Below are positions 1 through 5,370 of a stretch of 5,370 nucleotides of DNA, piece after piece. The stretch spans positions 1 to 5,370 of the forward strand of contig QIDY01000243.1 in the NCBI GenBank assembly GCA_003228495.1, in the 5' to 3' direction. Position numbers and translations under genes: made by a program. The notes beneath the pieces were generated by a model, which was not told the origin of the DNA, made no database searches, and saw only the letters and a program-made list of their open reading frames with translations. Each line of letters opens with the position of its first letter. The stretch's first letter is position 1. Source of the DNA: Nitrospirota bacterium. GTDB taxonomy: Bacteria > Nitrospirota > Nitrospiria > Nitrospirales > UBA8639.

Positions 1-1
1 G

Positions 2-1059
2 TTAATCGGCTTGGCCGTCGGGACCGCTGTCGCCAACATCTTAGGGCTGGACATTGACTACATTCCTGAAGTCCCGACCGGTCTGCCGGATATCTACCTT
101 CCTCCCCTTGATCGATTCTATGAGATGCTCCCTGTCTCTGGTGCCCTTGCCGGTCTGGCCATCTATGACTCCCTCCTGACCTGCGTCGTGATTGATCAAA
201 TGAGTAACGATACGCGCCACAACAGCGACCAGGAGATCTGGGGACAAGGGTGGGCAAATATAGCTGCCGGTTTGATTGGCGGACTCACCACCGCCACGGC
301 GACCATGCGGAGCATCGCCAATATTCAATGCGGCGCACGGACGATCCTTTCAACCATTGTCCATGGAGGAGTCTTGCTCGCGCTGGTGCTCGGCCTGGCT
401 CCATTGGCTTCATATATTCCCATGGGCTGTCTCGCCGCCATAAGGTGGGCTACGACATCTTGGACTTTCGTGTGTTTCCCATTCTGCATCGCATTCCCAC
501 ACCTTCCAAAATTACCTTCTGGACCGTGTTTCTCCTGACGGTATGGGAGGATTTGCTGGTTGCCGTGGGGGTGGGGCTGGCAATTGCCTTTTTCTTATTT
601 GTTCGCGACATGAGCGAAATGGGGAAACCTCAAGTGCAAGGCTTGGATGAATCGCAACGACCCACCAAGGCACTTCTACCGGATCATCTGAGAAAGCAAA
701 TCGCGGTGCTTGAGCCACAAGGGCCCATGTTTTTCGGTATTGCCGACACGATGTATCGGCAAATTGACAACCTGGCGAATTACACGGTTCTGATTGTTTC
801 CTTACGCGATGTGCCCATGATTGATCTATCGGGGGCCTTCGCGCTTGAGGATATGGTTACTCTGGCTTACAAGCGAGGAACGAAGGTTCTCATTAAGGGG
901 ATGAATCCAGCTGTTCGACGCACGCTCACCGAGTTGAATGTCATCGACCATATCGGTGAGGAGAACATTACCGAAGACTTTGACAGTGCCCTGGAAAAAG
1001 GAATCGATTACATCGGCGAACAATTTCTCGGGCGGGACCTTGATCCCAAGAAAGCTTAA
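2..1059 (+). pseudogene. SulP-family anion permease with STAS domain, BicA-like; 5'-truncated by window edge and frameshifted
   Basis: This is an inner-membrane SulP transporter, by context most likely a Na+-dependent bicarbonate importer. About 350 residues are visible; the family usually has about 550-570, so some 200 N-terminal residues lie before the window. The first part (2-442) reads in one frame with SulP hallmarks: the RHNSDQEIWGQGWANI block, TATMRSIANIQCGART, and LAPLASYIPMGCLAAI. The protein then continues in another frame from 442 (KVGYDILDF, then hydrophobic FLLTVWEDLLVAVGVGLAIA) into a cytoplasmic STAS domain at about 690-1040, with GPMFFGIAD and the IDLSGAFALED loop (Ser codon 829-831). 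The motifs ATM..(I/V)NIQ.G, KVG.DI.D and GPM.FG resemble cyanobacterial BicA as I remember it, but a sulfate or other anion substrate cannot be excluded. The first frame stops at 536-538; the product would be broken unless the shift is a sequence error. It is followed 52 bp later by nhaD on the same strand. Confidence 0.88.
440..442 (+). other. Frameshift junction inside the SulP gene
   Basis: Upstream the frame reads ...CLAA-I with codon 440-442; downstream the homologous frame resumes with AAG at 442-444 (KVGYDILDF). Family members as I remember them have two more residues between the AAI and KVG positions (BicA: AGIAFKVG). A 7-nt loss would remove both residues and cause exactly this phase change; a 1-nt loss would also give the phase change. 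No slippery heptamer is present, so programmed frameshifting is not supported. Confidence 0.8.
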
Positions 1060-1111
1060 TTATGAGATTGAAAAACTTTTACTCATAGGGCTCAGAACAT
1101 AGACACGTACC

Positions 1112-2542
1112 TTGCCATTCCTCTTCGTCAAAATCCTGCTATTCATCTCAATCTCGCTTGGGCTTCCCACTCTAGCATTTGCTGCTAAATCTCACGCGCC
1201 AATTGATCTGACGACTTCACCGGTCGGCTACCTGGCCCTTGGCCTCTTCATCCTGGCCTATGCCTTTGTGATGACCGAGGAATTTACCCACCTGAGAAAA
1301 TCCAAGCCGGTTATTCTCGCGGCTGGTCTGATTTGGTTGATCATTAGTCTAGCTACGCCAGCAAACCAAGCCGAGTTCATGGAAGCCGCGCTTCGCCATA
1401 ATATCCTGGAATATGCCGAGTTGATGCTGTTTTTGTTGGTGGCGATGACCTATATCAATACGATGGAGGAACGGCTGGTCTTTGAAGCCCTCCGGTCCTG
1501 GCTGGTCCGCAAAGGCTTTACCTACCGGCAACTCTTTTGGATTACCGGTACCCTGGCGTTTCTCATTTCACCCGTGGCGGATAATCTGACCACAGCCTTG
1601 TTGATGTGTGCCGTGGTGCTTGCCGTGGGGGCAGACAGCCCGAAATTTGTCAGTCTGGCCTGTATCAATATCGTTGTCGCGGCCAATGCGGGCGGCGCAT
1701 TCAGCCCGTTTGGTGATATTACCACGCTCATGGTCTGGCAAAAAGGCATCGTCGATTTCTTTACGTTTTTCTCATTGTTCATTCCTTCGGTCGTGAATTT
1801 CATCATCCCTGCAGGGTTGATGCATTTTGCCGTCCCCCAAGTCTCTCCACATCCATCAAATGAAGTCGTGAAAATGAAGCAGGGCGCCAAACACATTATG
1901 GTGTTATTTTTTCTCACCATTTGCACGGCAGTAAGCTTCCATAATTTTCTCCACCTGCCTCCCATGTTAGGCATGATGACGGGACTATCGTATCTTCAGT
2001 TTTTTGGTTTTTATCTCAAGAAGCAGGCCCATGCCCATCACGCTTCAGCAAATCATCTCACACACAATCATCACAACGATGAGGAAGTCGGTGAAATTGT
2101 CGCCTTTGATGTCTTTCGCAAGATCTCAAGGGCTGAATGGGATACGCTGTTATTTTTCTATGGAGTAGTAGTGTGCGTTGGAGGGCTTGGATTTATCGGC
2201 TACCTGGCAGTGGCGTCCGAGGTCATGTATGCCCAATGGGGGCCAACGTTCGCCAATACCATGGTCGGCGTTATCTCCGCCATCGTCGATAACATCCCCG
2301 TGATGTTTGCCGTCTTAACGATGCAACCCGAGATGTCCGAGGGACAATGGTTATTGGTGACACTGACCGCCGGTGTGGGCGGCAGCCTCCTCTCAATCGG
2401 CTCAGCGGCCGGTGTCGCACTCATGGGCCAAGCCAAAGGGAAATATACATTCTTTAGCCATCTCAAATGGACTCCCGCCATTGCCTTGGGTTACGCCGCA
2501 AGCATCCTGGTCCATATGTGGATCAATTCGAGCAGGTTTTAG
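1112..2542 (+). CDS. nhaD: NhaD-type Na+/H+ antiporter
   Basis: Inner-membrane antiporter of the NhaD family (ion transporter superfamily), exporting Na+ (or Li+) in exchange for H+. At 476 residues it has normal length. A signal peptide is visible (residues 1-24, AFA-A cleavage), then the typical GYLALGLFILAYAFVMTEE and HLRKSKPV start (40-67). Conserved intramembrane motifs follow: SPVADNLTTAL (Asp157, Asn158), AANAGGAFSPFGDITT (Asn192, Asp202, Thr204, Thr205), ISAIVDNIPVMF (Ser389, Asn394) and GGSLLSIGSAAG (Ser428, Ser431). These correspond to residues reported as essential in Vibrio NhaD, as I remember it. A histidine-rich loop lies at 307-321. The start is TTG: an in-frame stop at 1100-1102 leaves no ATG or GTG upstream, and the later ATG at 1271 would remove the signal peptide and first helix. 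No good ribosome binding site precedes it. It sits between the SulP gene (52 bp) and the LCIB-like gene (88 bp), probably in one operon, and could re-expel Na+ brought in by bicarbonate symport. Confidence 0.93.
   Translation: MPFLFVKILLFISISLGLPTLAFAAKSHAPIDLTTSPVGYLALGLFILAYAFVMTEEFTHLRKSKPVILAAGLIWLIISLATPANQAEFMEAALRHNILEYAELMLFLLVAMTYINTMEERLVFEALRSWLVRKGFTYRQLFWITGTLAFLISPVADNLTTALLMCAVVLAVGADSPKFVSLACINIVVAANAGGAFSPFGDITTLMVWQKGIVDFFTFFSLFIPSVVNFIIPAGLMHFAVPQVSPHPSNEVVKMKQGAKHIMVLFFLTICTAVSFHNFLHLPPMLGMMTGLSYLQFFGFYLKKQAHAHHASANHLTHNHHNDEEVGEIVAFDVFRKISRAEWDTLLFFYGVVVCVGGLGFIGYLAVASEVMYAQWGPTFANTMVGVISAIVDNIPVMFAVLTMQPEMSEGQWLLVTLTAGVGGSLLSIGSAAGVALMGQAKGKYTFFSHLKWTPAIALGYAASILVHMWINSSRF
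2030..2074 (+). other. Histidine-rich loop coding segment of nhaD
   Basis: Residues 307-321 hold seven histidines in fifteen positions (HAHHASANHLTHNHH), followed by acidic NDEE. The segment falls between hydrophobic stretches, so it is a soluble loop. It could bind divalent metal or sense pH; that role is inferred from composition only. Confidence 0.6.
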
Positions 2543-2577
2543 GTGAGATATTATGGCGGAACAGGATTGAAGAAATA

Positions 2578-2626
2578 ATGGGGACCCCGCAACGATCAAG
2601 TGCTTTCTCAGGAAGGGGCACCCCAT
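2578..2626 (+). promoter_or_regulatory. Hairpin covering the ribosome binding region of the LCIB-like gene
   Basis: ATGGGG (2578-2583) pairs with CCCCAT (2621-2626), and inside it CCCC (2585-2588) pairs with GGGG (2615-2618). This gives ten base pairs with a small A/CA internal loop and a 26-nt apical loop. The G-rich arm contains part of the only plausible Shine-Dalgarno, AGGAAGGGG (2610-2618), and the stem ends 4 nt before the start codon. No T-run follows, so it is not an intrinsic terminator. A role in controlling translation is inferred. Confidence 0.45.
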
Positions 2627-2631
2627 CATAA
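2578..2631 (+). CDS. Possible 17-aa leader peptide overlapping the LCIB-like start
   Basis: An ATG at 2578 opens a 17-codon frame (MGTPQRSSAFSGRGTPS) whose TAA at 2629-2631 overlaps the ATG of the next gene as TAATG. This arrangement typically allows translational coupling. A weak AGGA at 2563-2566 lies 11 nt before the start. The frame covers the hairpin arms at 2578-2626 almost exactly. The peptide resembles nothing I know, and a chance ORF of this length is quite possible. Confidence 0.25.
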   Translation: MGTPQRSSAFSGRGTPS

Positions 2632-3782
2632 TGTATTCATCAAATATTGACATCAAAAGCGCACTGGAAGACTTTATTATCGAGGGCTCCACATTTCCAT
2701 ACAACGATTTTGTCGCACGGCTGTACAACTTTTGTCGATCGCAAGGATTGGAACCTGGAAAAATTTTACCCTCCCGAGCCTTTTGCTCTGACGAAAACCA
2801 GGGATATCCCATTATTCTGATCGCCAAACATTTCGGTGCCTTCCCCTTTAATCACGGAAGAGTCGGAGGTATTATCGCCACCGACCGGCATGGTCCTCAT
2901 GCACACCATGGAAAGGATCTGCTGATCATCCATGCCAGCCATGTGGGGTATGAGCCCGAAGACTCTTCTTTTGGTCGCTACAACCGTAGCCATACGGCGC
3001 ATGGGGAGCAGACATCCTCCTGCGGAAAGATCGACAGTATACTTGAGTGGTACCTCCAACAGTACGCCTTTGCCAAAGAAAACATCACACTTCACCGTCA
3101 CGATCACGACTTACTGATTACCATCGATAATCAAATTCTGAATGAGAACAAGGAAGAGGGCTTAGTTCTTCATCTTGATAAATTTGTGACAAATGGAAGT
3201 CATGGGGGATTCCGCCCCATCAAATCCTATAGTTCTTCCAAATGCTATCTTGCCTCCCAGGAACTTCGGAATCTTTTGGGAGATTCCGCATGGCCGGGCA
3301 AGGGGAAGGAATCGATAGGCAAGAGGCTGTTGCCCGACCTGTTCGGTTTCAAACGTCACATTTCAGGAGATCCTGATACCCATGGACTTCTTGAGGAAAA
3401 TCTCTTGCTTCCCATGCCTTGGATCGTTTCCTCTAAATTTCCTCTATTGACCGCCGCACAAGCCAACACTCAAGTGGAGTTTGACCGCACCTTCAGAACA
3501 TTGGTAAATGCCGAAACATATCACGGCAAACATGTCATGCTTATCTCCGGTCTGAACATCGATATTTCCCCTCATAAGGGCCAAGTCTTCCCTTTAACAA
3601 CATTTGTGCCATGGGCAGCTTTTATTCAAGATCAGCGTGGGCAATGTTCTGTTTTAGAACAACGAGACATTATGGACCGCCTACTTGAACAACGCGAACA
3701 TAATCCTGATGAAGTCGATCTTGAGGTGGCCATTCAGCAAATGAAAAATGCCGAGGAAATCAAGATCAAGCTCTTGGCTTAA
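2631..3782 (+). CDS. LCIB/LCIC-like beta-carbonic anhydrase family protein
   Basis: Predicted cytoplasmic protein of 383 residues without signal peptide or membrane segment. Order and spacing of motifs match the limiting-CO2-inducible B/C family (Pfam LCIB_C_CA), a structural branch of zinc beta-carbonic anhydrases. FCSDEN (Cys52, Asp54, Glu55) corresponds to the CRDE block. HFGAFPFNHGRVGGIIATD (67-85) corresponds to the FG..F.THG..G block. LLIIHASHVGY (His104) is the central His strand, TSSCG (Cys131) the second Cys, and VMLISGLNID (302-311) the C-terminal strand. Cys52, His104 and Cys131 are therefore the likely Zn ligands, with Asp54 as catalytic Asp. The segment between Cys131 and the last motif is about 80 residues longer than in algal LCIB as I remember it. 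The last 40 residues are charged and probably helical. Expected role is CO2/HCO3- interconversion serving carbon fixation; activity is unproven. It follows nhaD by 88 bp, with AGGAAGGGG at 2610-2618 as an unusually distant ribosome binding site. Confidence 0.75.
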   Translation: MYSSNIDIKSALEDFIIEGSTFPYNDFVARLYNFCRSQGLEPGKILPSRAFCSDENQGYPIILIAKHFGAFPFNHGRVGGIIATDRHGPHAHHGKDLLIIHASHVGYEPEDSSFGRYNRSHTAHGEQTSSCGKIDSILEWYLQQYAFAKENITLHRHDHDLLITIDNQILNENKEEGLVLHLDKFVTNGSHGGFRPIKSYSSSKCYLASQELRNLLGDSAWPGKGKESIGKRLLPDLFGFKRHISGDPDTHGLLEENLLLPMPWIVSSKFPLLTAAQANTQVEFDRTFRTLVNAETYHGKHVMLISGLNIDISPHKGQVFPLTTFVPWAAFIQDQRGQCSVLEQRDIMDRLLEQREHNPDEVDLEVAIQQMKNAEEIKIKLLA

Positions 3783-3837
3783 CAGATTGCTGGCTCAGGG
3801 GAATAGGACGATGAATGAAAAATCTCTCAAGCCCTCT

Positions 3838-3867
3838 TTGAAAAAATAGGCTCCATGGTGGCTTAAT
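3838..3867 (+). promoter_or_regulatory. Candidate sigma70-type promoter for the phosphatase gene
   Basis: TTGAAA at 3838-3843 (5 of 6 to TTGACA) and CTTAAT at 3862-3867 (4 of 6 to TATAAT) are separated by 18 bp. Transcription would start near 3874, giving a leader of about 125 nt. It sits in the 217-bp gap where a new transcription unit would be expected. The match is moderate and could occur by chance. Confidence 0.3.
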
Positions 3868-3938
3868 CGCTCATGATTTTGAGCATACGATGAACATCTC
3901 AAAGGATAGATCCGACAGCACTTTCGCAAGGGGTACTC

Positions 3939-4019
3939 ATGAGGGAAGAAGATTGGAGACTATTGTACAAAACTGTTTTAGAGGGAAAAGGGAAAATCAA
4001 TGATGAGGACAAAGGTTAG
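3939..4019 (+). CDS. Possible 26-aa upstream peptide overlapping the phosphatase start
   Basis: A short frame, MREEDWRLLYKTVLEGKGKI followed by NDEDKG, is preceded by AAGGGG (3928-3933) at an ideal 5-nt distance from its ATG. It ends 20 nt inside the next gene in a different frame, so its ribosomes would cross the phosphatase start region. It is highly charged, with no signal sequence and no resemblance to a family I know. It may be a small leader peptide or a chance ORF in the leader of the phosphatase mRNA; only its ribosome binding site argues for translation. Confidence 0.25.
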   Translation: MREEDWRLLYKTVLEGKGKINDEDKG

Positions 4020-5067
4020 TTCCTGGCTTCTTGGTGTGTTGGTCATGATAGGAATGTTCTCCATTTCTTATCCGGCACATGCCCAACGGACGACCGCCTC
4101 TGCTCCCATACCCGAGATCCCAGAAACAATTTTTGCTGCTGGAGACATTGCGAAATGTGACGGTGAGGACCCCGCGTGGGAGGAACTTCTCGAACTGGTG
4201 GGTCTTTTGCCCGAAAGCGCCGGGGAAGAAAGAGAAGAGGAGGAGCCCGCCCTCCAAGAGATTCTTGAAATCCTGGGTTTGCGTGAGGAAACAGACCATT
4301 ATTCGAATGCGGAAGAAACGGCCAGGCTGCTTCTTGGGTTAAAAGGCCGCATTCTCGCACTCGGCGATCTCGGGTATTCAAAAGGTTCATCCAGGTCATT
4401 TAATGAATGTTATGACCGAACATGGGGGCCGCTTAAGGACAGAACGTATCCGGTGCCAGGCAACCATGAATACAAGACCAAGGATGCCGTGCCCTATTTC
4501 GCCTATTGGGGCCGTCAGGCTGGAGAAGCAGGAAAAGGGTATTACAGTTTTGATCTTGGTGGGTGGCACATCATCGCCTTAAATAGTAAATTGGAAAAGA
4601 AACGTTATCGGGACACCATCTCAGCCCAACATGCGTGGCTCCAACAAGATTTGGCCACCACCAACACCCGATGTATTCTCGCCTATTGGCATCATCCCGT
4701 GTTCAGTTCCGGCCAAAAGGGGGGATCTCAAAGAATGAAGAATATTTTGCAGACCCTCTATGCCAATGGGGTCAGTGTGGTGCTCAAGGGACATGATCAT
4801 GATTACGAACGATTTGCCCTCCAGAATGCCGAAGGGGGCCTCGATCCCGCTCACGGCTTTCGCGCCTTTGTTGTAGGAACAGGTGGGGCCCCACTTCAAC
4901 CTTTAGAAACACGAGAGGAAAATAGCGAAGTCTTCCTGGCAAATGCTTTTGGTGTGCTGAAGCTGGAGCTCTACTCGAATCGGTACGCCTGGGAGTTCTT
5001 GCCTGTTGGGGGAAACCCACCTTTGGACACTGGCACTGGTTCATGTGTCTTGCCTAAGAAGGGATAA
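4000..5067 (+). CDS. Secreted purple-acid-phosphatase-like metallophosphoesterase
   Basis: Exported calcineurin-like phosphoesterase of 355 residues. A Sec signal peptide (residues 1-29, hydrophobic LLGVLVMIGMF, cleavage after AHA) directs it to the periplasm or beyond. The dimetal motifs appear in the purple-acid-phosphatase order: AAGDIAKC (Asp49), LGDLGY (Asp123, Tyr126), PGNHEY (Asn155, His156), YWHHPVF (His231, His232) and GHDHDYER (His265, His267). The NECYDRTWGP and VVGTGGAPL blocks are also typical. The usual N-terminal fibronectin-like domain is absent. Between the first two motifs lies an extra acidic segment (about 54-98) with two similar amphipathic helices. The start is the first of two consecutive ATGs, with AAGGGA at 3988-3993 six bases upstream. 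It probably hydrolyses phosphate monoesters for phosphate scavenging, but the substrate cannot be read from sequence. A gap of 217 bp and a candidate promoter separate it from the upstream operon. Confidence 0.88.
   Translation: MMRTKVSSWLLGVLVMIGMFSISYPAHAQRTTASAPIPEIPETIFAAGDIAKCDGEDPAWEELLELVGLLPESAGEEREEEEPALQEILEILGLREETDHYSNAEETARLLLGLKGRILALGDLGYSKGSSRSFNECYDRTWGPLKDRTYPVPGNHEYKTKDAVPYFAYWGRQAGEAGKGYYSFDLGGWHIIALNSKLEKKRYRDTISAQHAWLQQDLATTNTRCILAYWHHPVFSSGQKGGSQRMKNILQTLYANGVSVVLKGHDHDYERFALQNAEGGLDPAHGFRAFVVGTGGAPLQPLETREENSEVFLANAFGVLKLELYSNRYAWEFLPVGGNPPLDTGTGSCVLPKKG
4177..4290 (+). repeat. Acidic insertion with two similar amphipathic helices in the phosphatase
   Basis: Residues 60-72 (WEELLELVGLLPE) and 85-97 (LQEILEILGLREE) are near-repeats of one leucine-rich amphipathic pattern, separated by a Glu-rich linker (AGEEREEEEP). 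In relatives as I remember them, the GDI..C motif is followed within about 25 residues by the LALGD motif, whereas here the distance is about 70. The segment looks like an inserted, duplicated helix. Confidence 0.5.
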
Positions 5068-5188
5068 ATTGTTCGAATTTTTTGAAAAAAGTTTTTCCCC
5101 AATTTTAAAAATACCGTGTTTAGACGGTGTTCGACCCGCTGCCTTTGCCAGGGCGAGAGATTCCGGTGATGTTTAGTAATGGCATAGA

Positions 5189-5277
5189 TTTACTCATGAA
5201 GAAAACTCTAGAAATAGCTAGACATGGTCGAGTAAAGTGGCCGAGTAAATCAAACGAATTTTTGAGGTTAGAGTAAA
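5189..5277 (+). repeat. GAGTAAA repeat cluster, two copies in 13-bp tandem
   Basis: GGTCGAGTAAA (5226-5236) and GGCCGAGTAAA (5239-5249) match at 10 of 11 bases with a 13-bp period. A further GAGTAAA is at 5271-5277, and an inverted copy, TTTACTC, is at 5189-5195. Repeated heptamers upstream of a gene often mark operator sites for a regulator. That function is a guess, since four copies in an AT-rich stretch are only modestly unlikely. Confidence 0.45.
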
Positions 5278-5361
5278 TAAACTCAAGAAATCTTGTTTTG
5301 GGGATCTGAACTTTAAGAATTAATCCACTCCGATGCTGGGCTCCAGACTTCTAAAGTATAA

Positions 5362-5367
5362 AAGGAG
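5362..5367 (+). promoter_or_regulatory. Shine-Dalgarno sequence of a gene starting beyond the window
   Basis: AAGGAG is a near-consensus ribosome binding site, and only three bases follow before the window ends. A + strand start codon is expected within a few bases past 5370. It would make the preceding 300 bases that gene's upstream region. Confidence 0.45.
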
Positions 5368-5370
5368 ATC

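Larger units (their letters stand above)
5068..5370 (+). other. AT-rich non-coding region with GAGTAAA repeats
   Basis: No supported gene lies in these 303 bases on either strand. Base composition is clearly richer in A and T than the genes before it. It contains homopolymer runs at 5078-5096, a small inverted repeat ACCGT/ACGGT (5113-5117 and 5124-5128), a cluster of GAGTAAA heptamers (5189-5277, one inverted), and a ribosome binding site at the end. It is probably the 3' flank of the phosphatase gene plus the control region of the next gene. I see no convincing intrinsic terminator for the phosphatase transcript. Confidence 0.6.

Noticed and set aside
250..441. N-terminal extension of the second SulP frame starting at ATG 250
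   Set aside because: Its first 64 codons overlap well-conserved SulP sequence in the other frame and read as arginine/histidine-rich nonsense; homology in this frame begins only at 442.
434..448. Programmed -1 frameshifting in the SulP gene
   Set aside because: No X XXY YYZ slippery heptamer and no clear downstream structure; two residues expected from the family are also missing, which slippage would not explain.
1061..1087. TATGAG/CTCATA inverted repeat after the SulP stop as a terminator
   Set aside because: Six weak pairs around a 15-nt loop, with no T-run after the stem; does not look able to end transcription.
1522..1974. Long minus-strand open frame opposite nhaD (150 codons)
   Set aside because: Lies wholly antisense to a clear nhaD coding sequence and has no recognisable protein features; shadow frame.
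2402..2827. Minus-strand open frame of 141 codons across the nhaD/LCIB-like junction
   Set aside because: Antisense to two better-supported genes and the hairpin; no domain or ribosome binding evidence.
3811..3849. 12-codon ORF MNEKSLKPSLKK after the LCIB-like gene
   Set aside because: Too short to support, with only a weak AGGA nearby and no overlap or coupling with a neighbour.
5066..5105. Intrinsic terminator after the phosphatase gene
   Set aside because: AAATTG/CAATTT and GAAAA/TTTTC pairs exist but are almost all A-T, and the 3' side lacks a GC stem followed by a clean T-run.
5101..5128. Minus-strand terminator: ACCGT/ACGGT stem followed by ATTTTT on the reverse strand
   Set aside because: The stem is only five base pairs and no minus-strand gene is visible that would need it.
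5196..5276. 26-codon ORF running through the GAGTAAA repeats
   Set aside because: No ribosome binding site and no recognisable sequence; it exists because the repeats happen to lack stops in this frame.

Overview
The window reads as part of a chromosome of a Gram-negative-type, probably autotrophic bacterium, at roughly 50% GC. Two products have export signals and all recognisable genes lie on the + strand. There is no taxonomic marker. The protein types and base composition are compatible with a Nitrospirota (Nitrospira-like, possibly marine) chemolithoautotroph, but that is a low-confidence inference.

Layout: (1) 1-1059, the C-terminal two thirds of a SulP-family anion permease, BicA-like in several motifs and ending in a STAS domain. 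It enters from outside the window and is interrupted by a frameshift at about 440-442. (2) 1112-2542, a complete NhaD-type Na+/H+ antiporter with a signal peptide, a TTG start and a histidine-rich loop. (3) 2631-3782, a protein I recognise from its motifs as an LCIB/LCIC-type beta-carbonic anhydrase relative, with candidate zinc ligands Cys52, His104 and Cys131. It is preceded by a strong hairpin that coincides with a 17-codon upstream ORF whose stop overlaps the start codon (TAATG). (4) 4000-5067, a secreted purple-acid-phosphatase-like metallophosphoesterase with an unusual acidic insertion, probably transcribed from its own promoter. (5) 5068-5370, an AT-rich non-coding stretch with GAGTAAA repeats, ending in a Shine-Dalgarno sequence for a gene that starts just beyond the window.

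The first three genes run in the same direction with gaps of 52 and 88 bp and look like one operon. Together they suggest an inorganic-carbon uptake module. SulP would import bicarbonate with Na+, NhaD would expel Na+ and bring in protons, and the cytoplasmic LCIB-type enzyme would interconvert HCO3- and CO2 for fixation. The assignments rest on motif recognition, and the shared function is inference. The SulP frameshift means the transporter is either a pseudogene in this strain or a sequence error. The phosphatase is probably a separate, phosphate-related unit.
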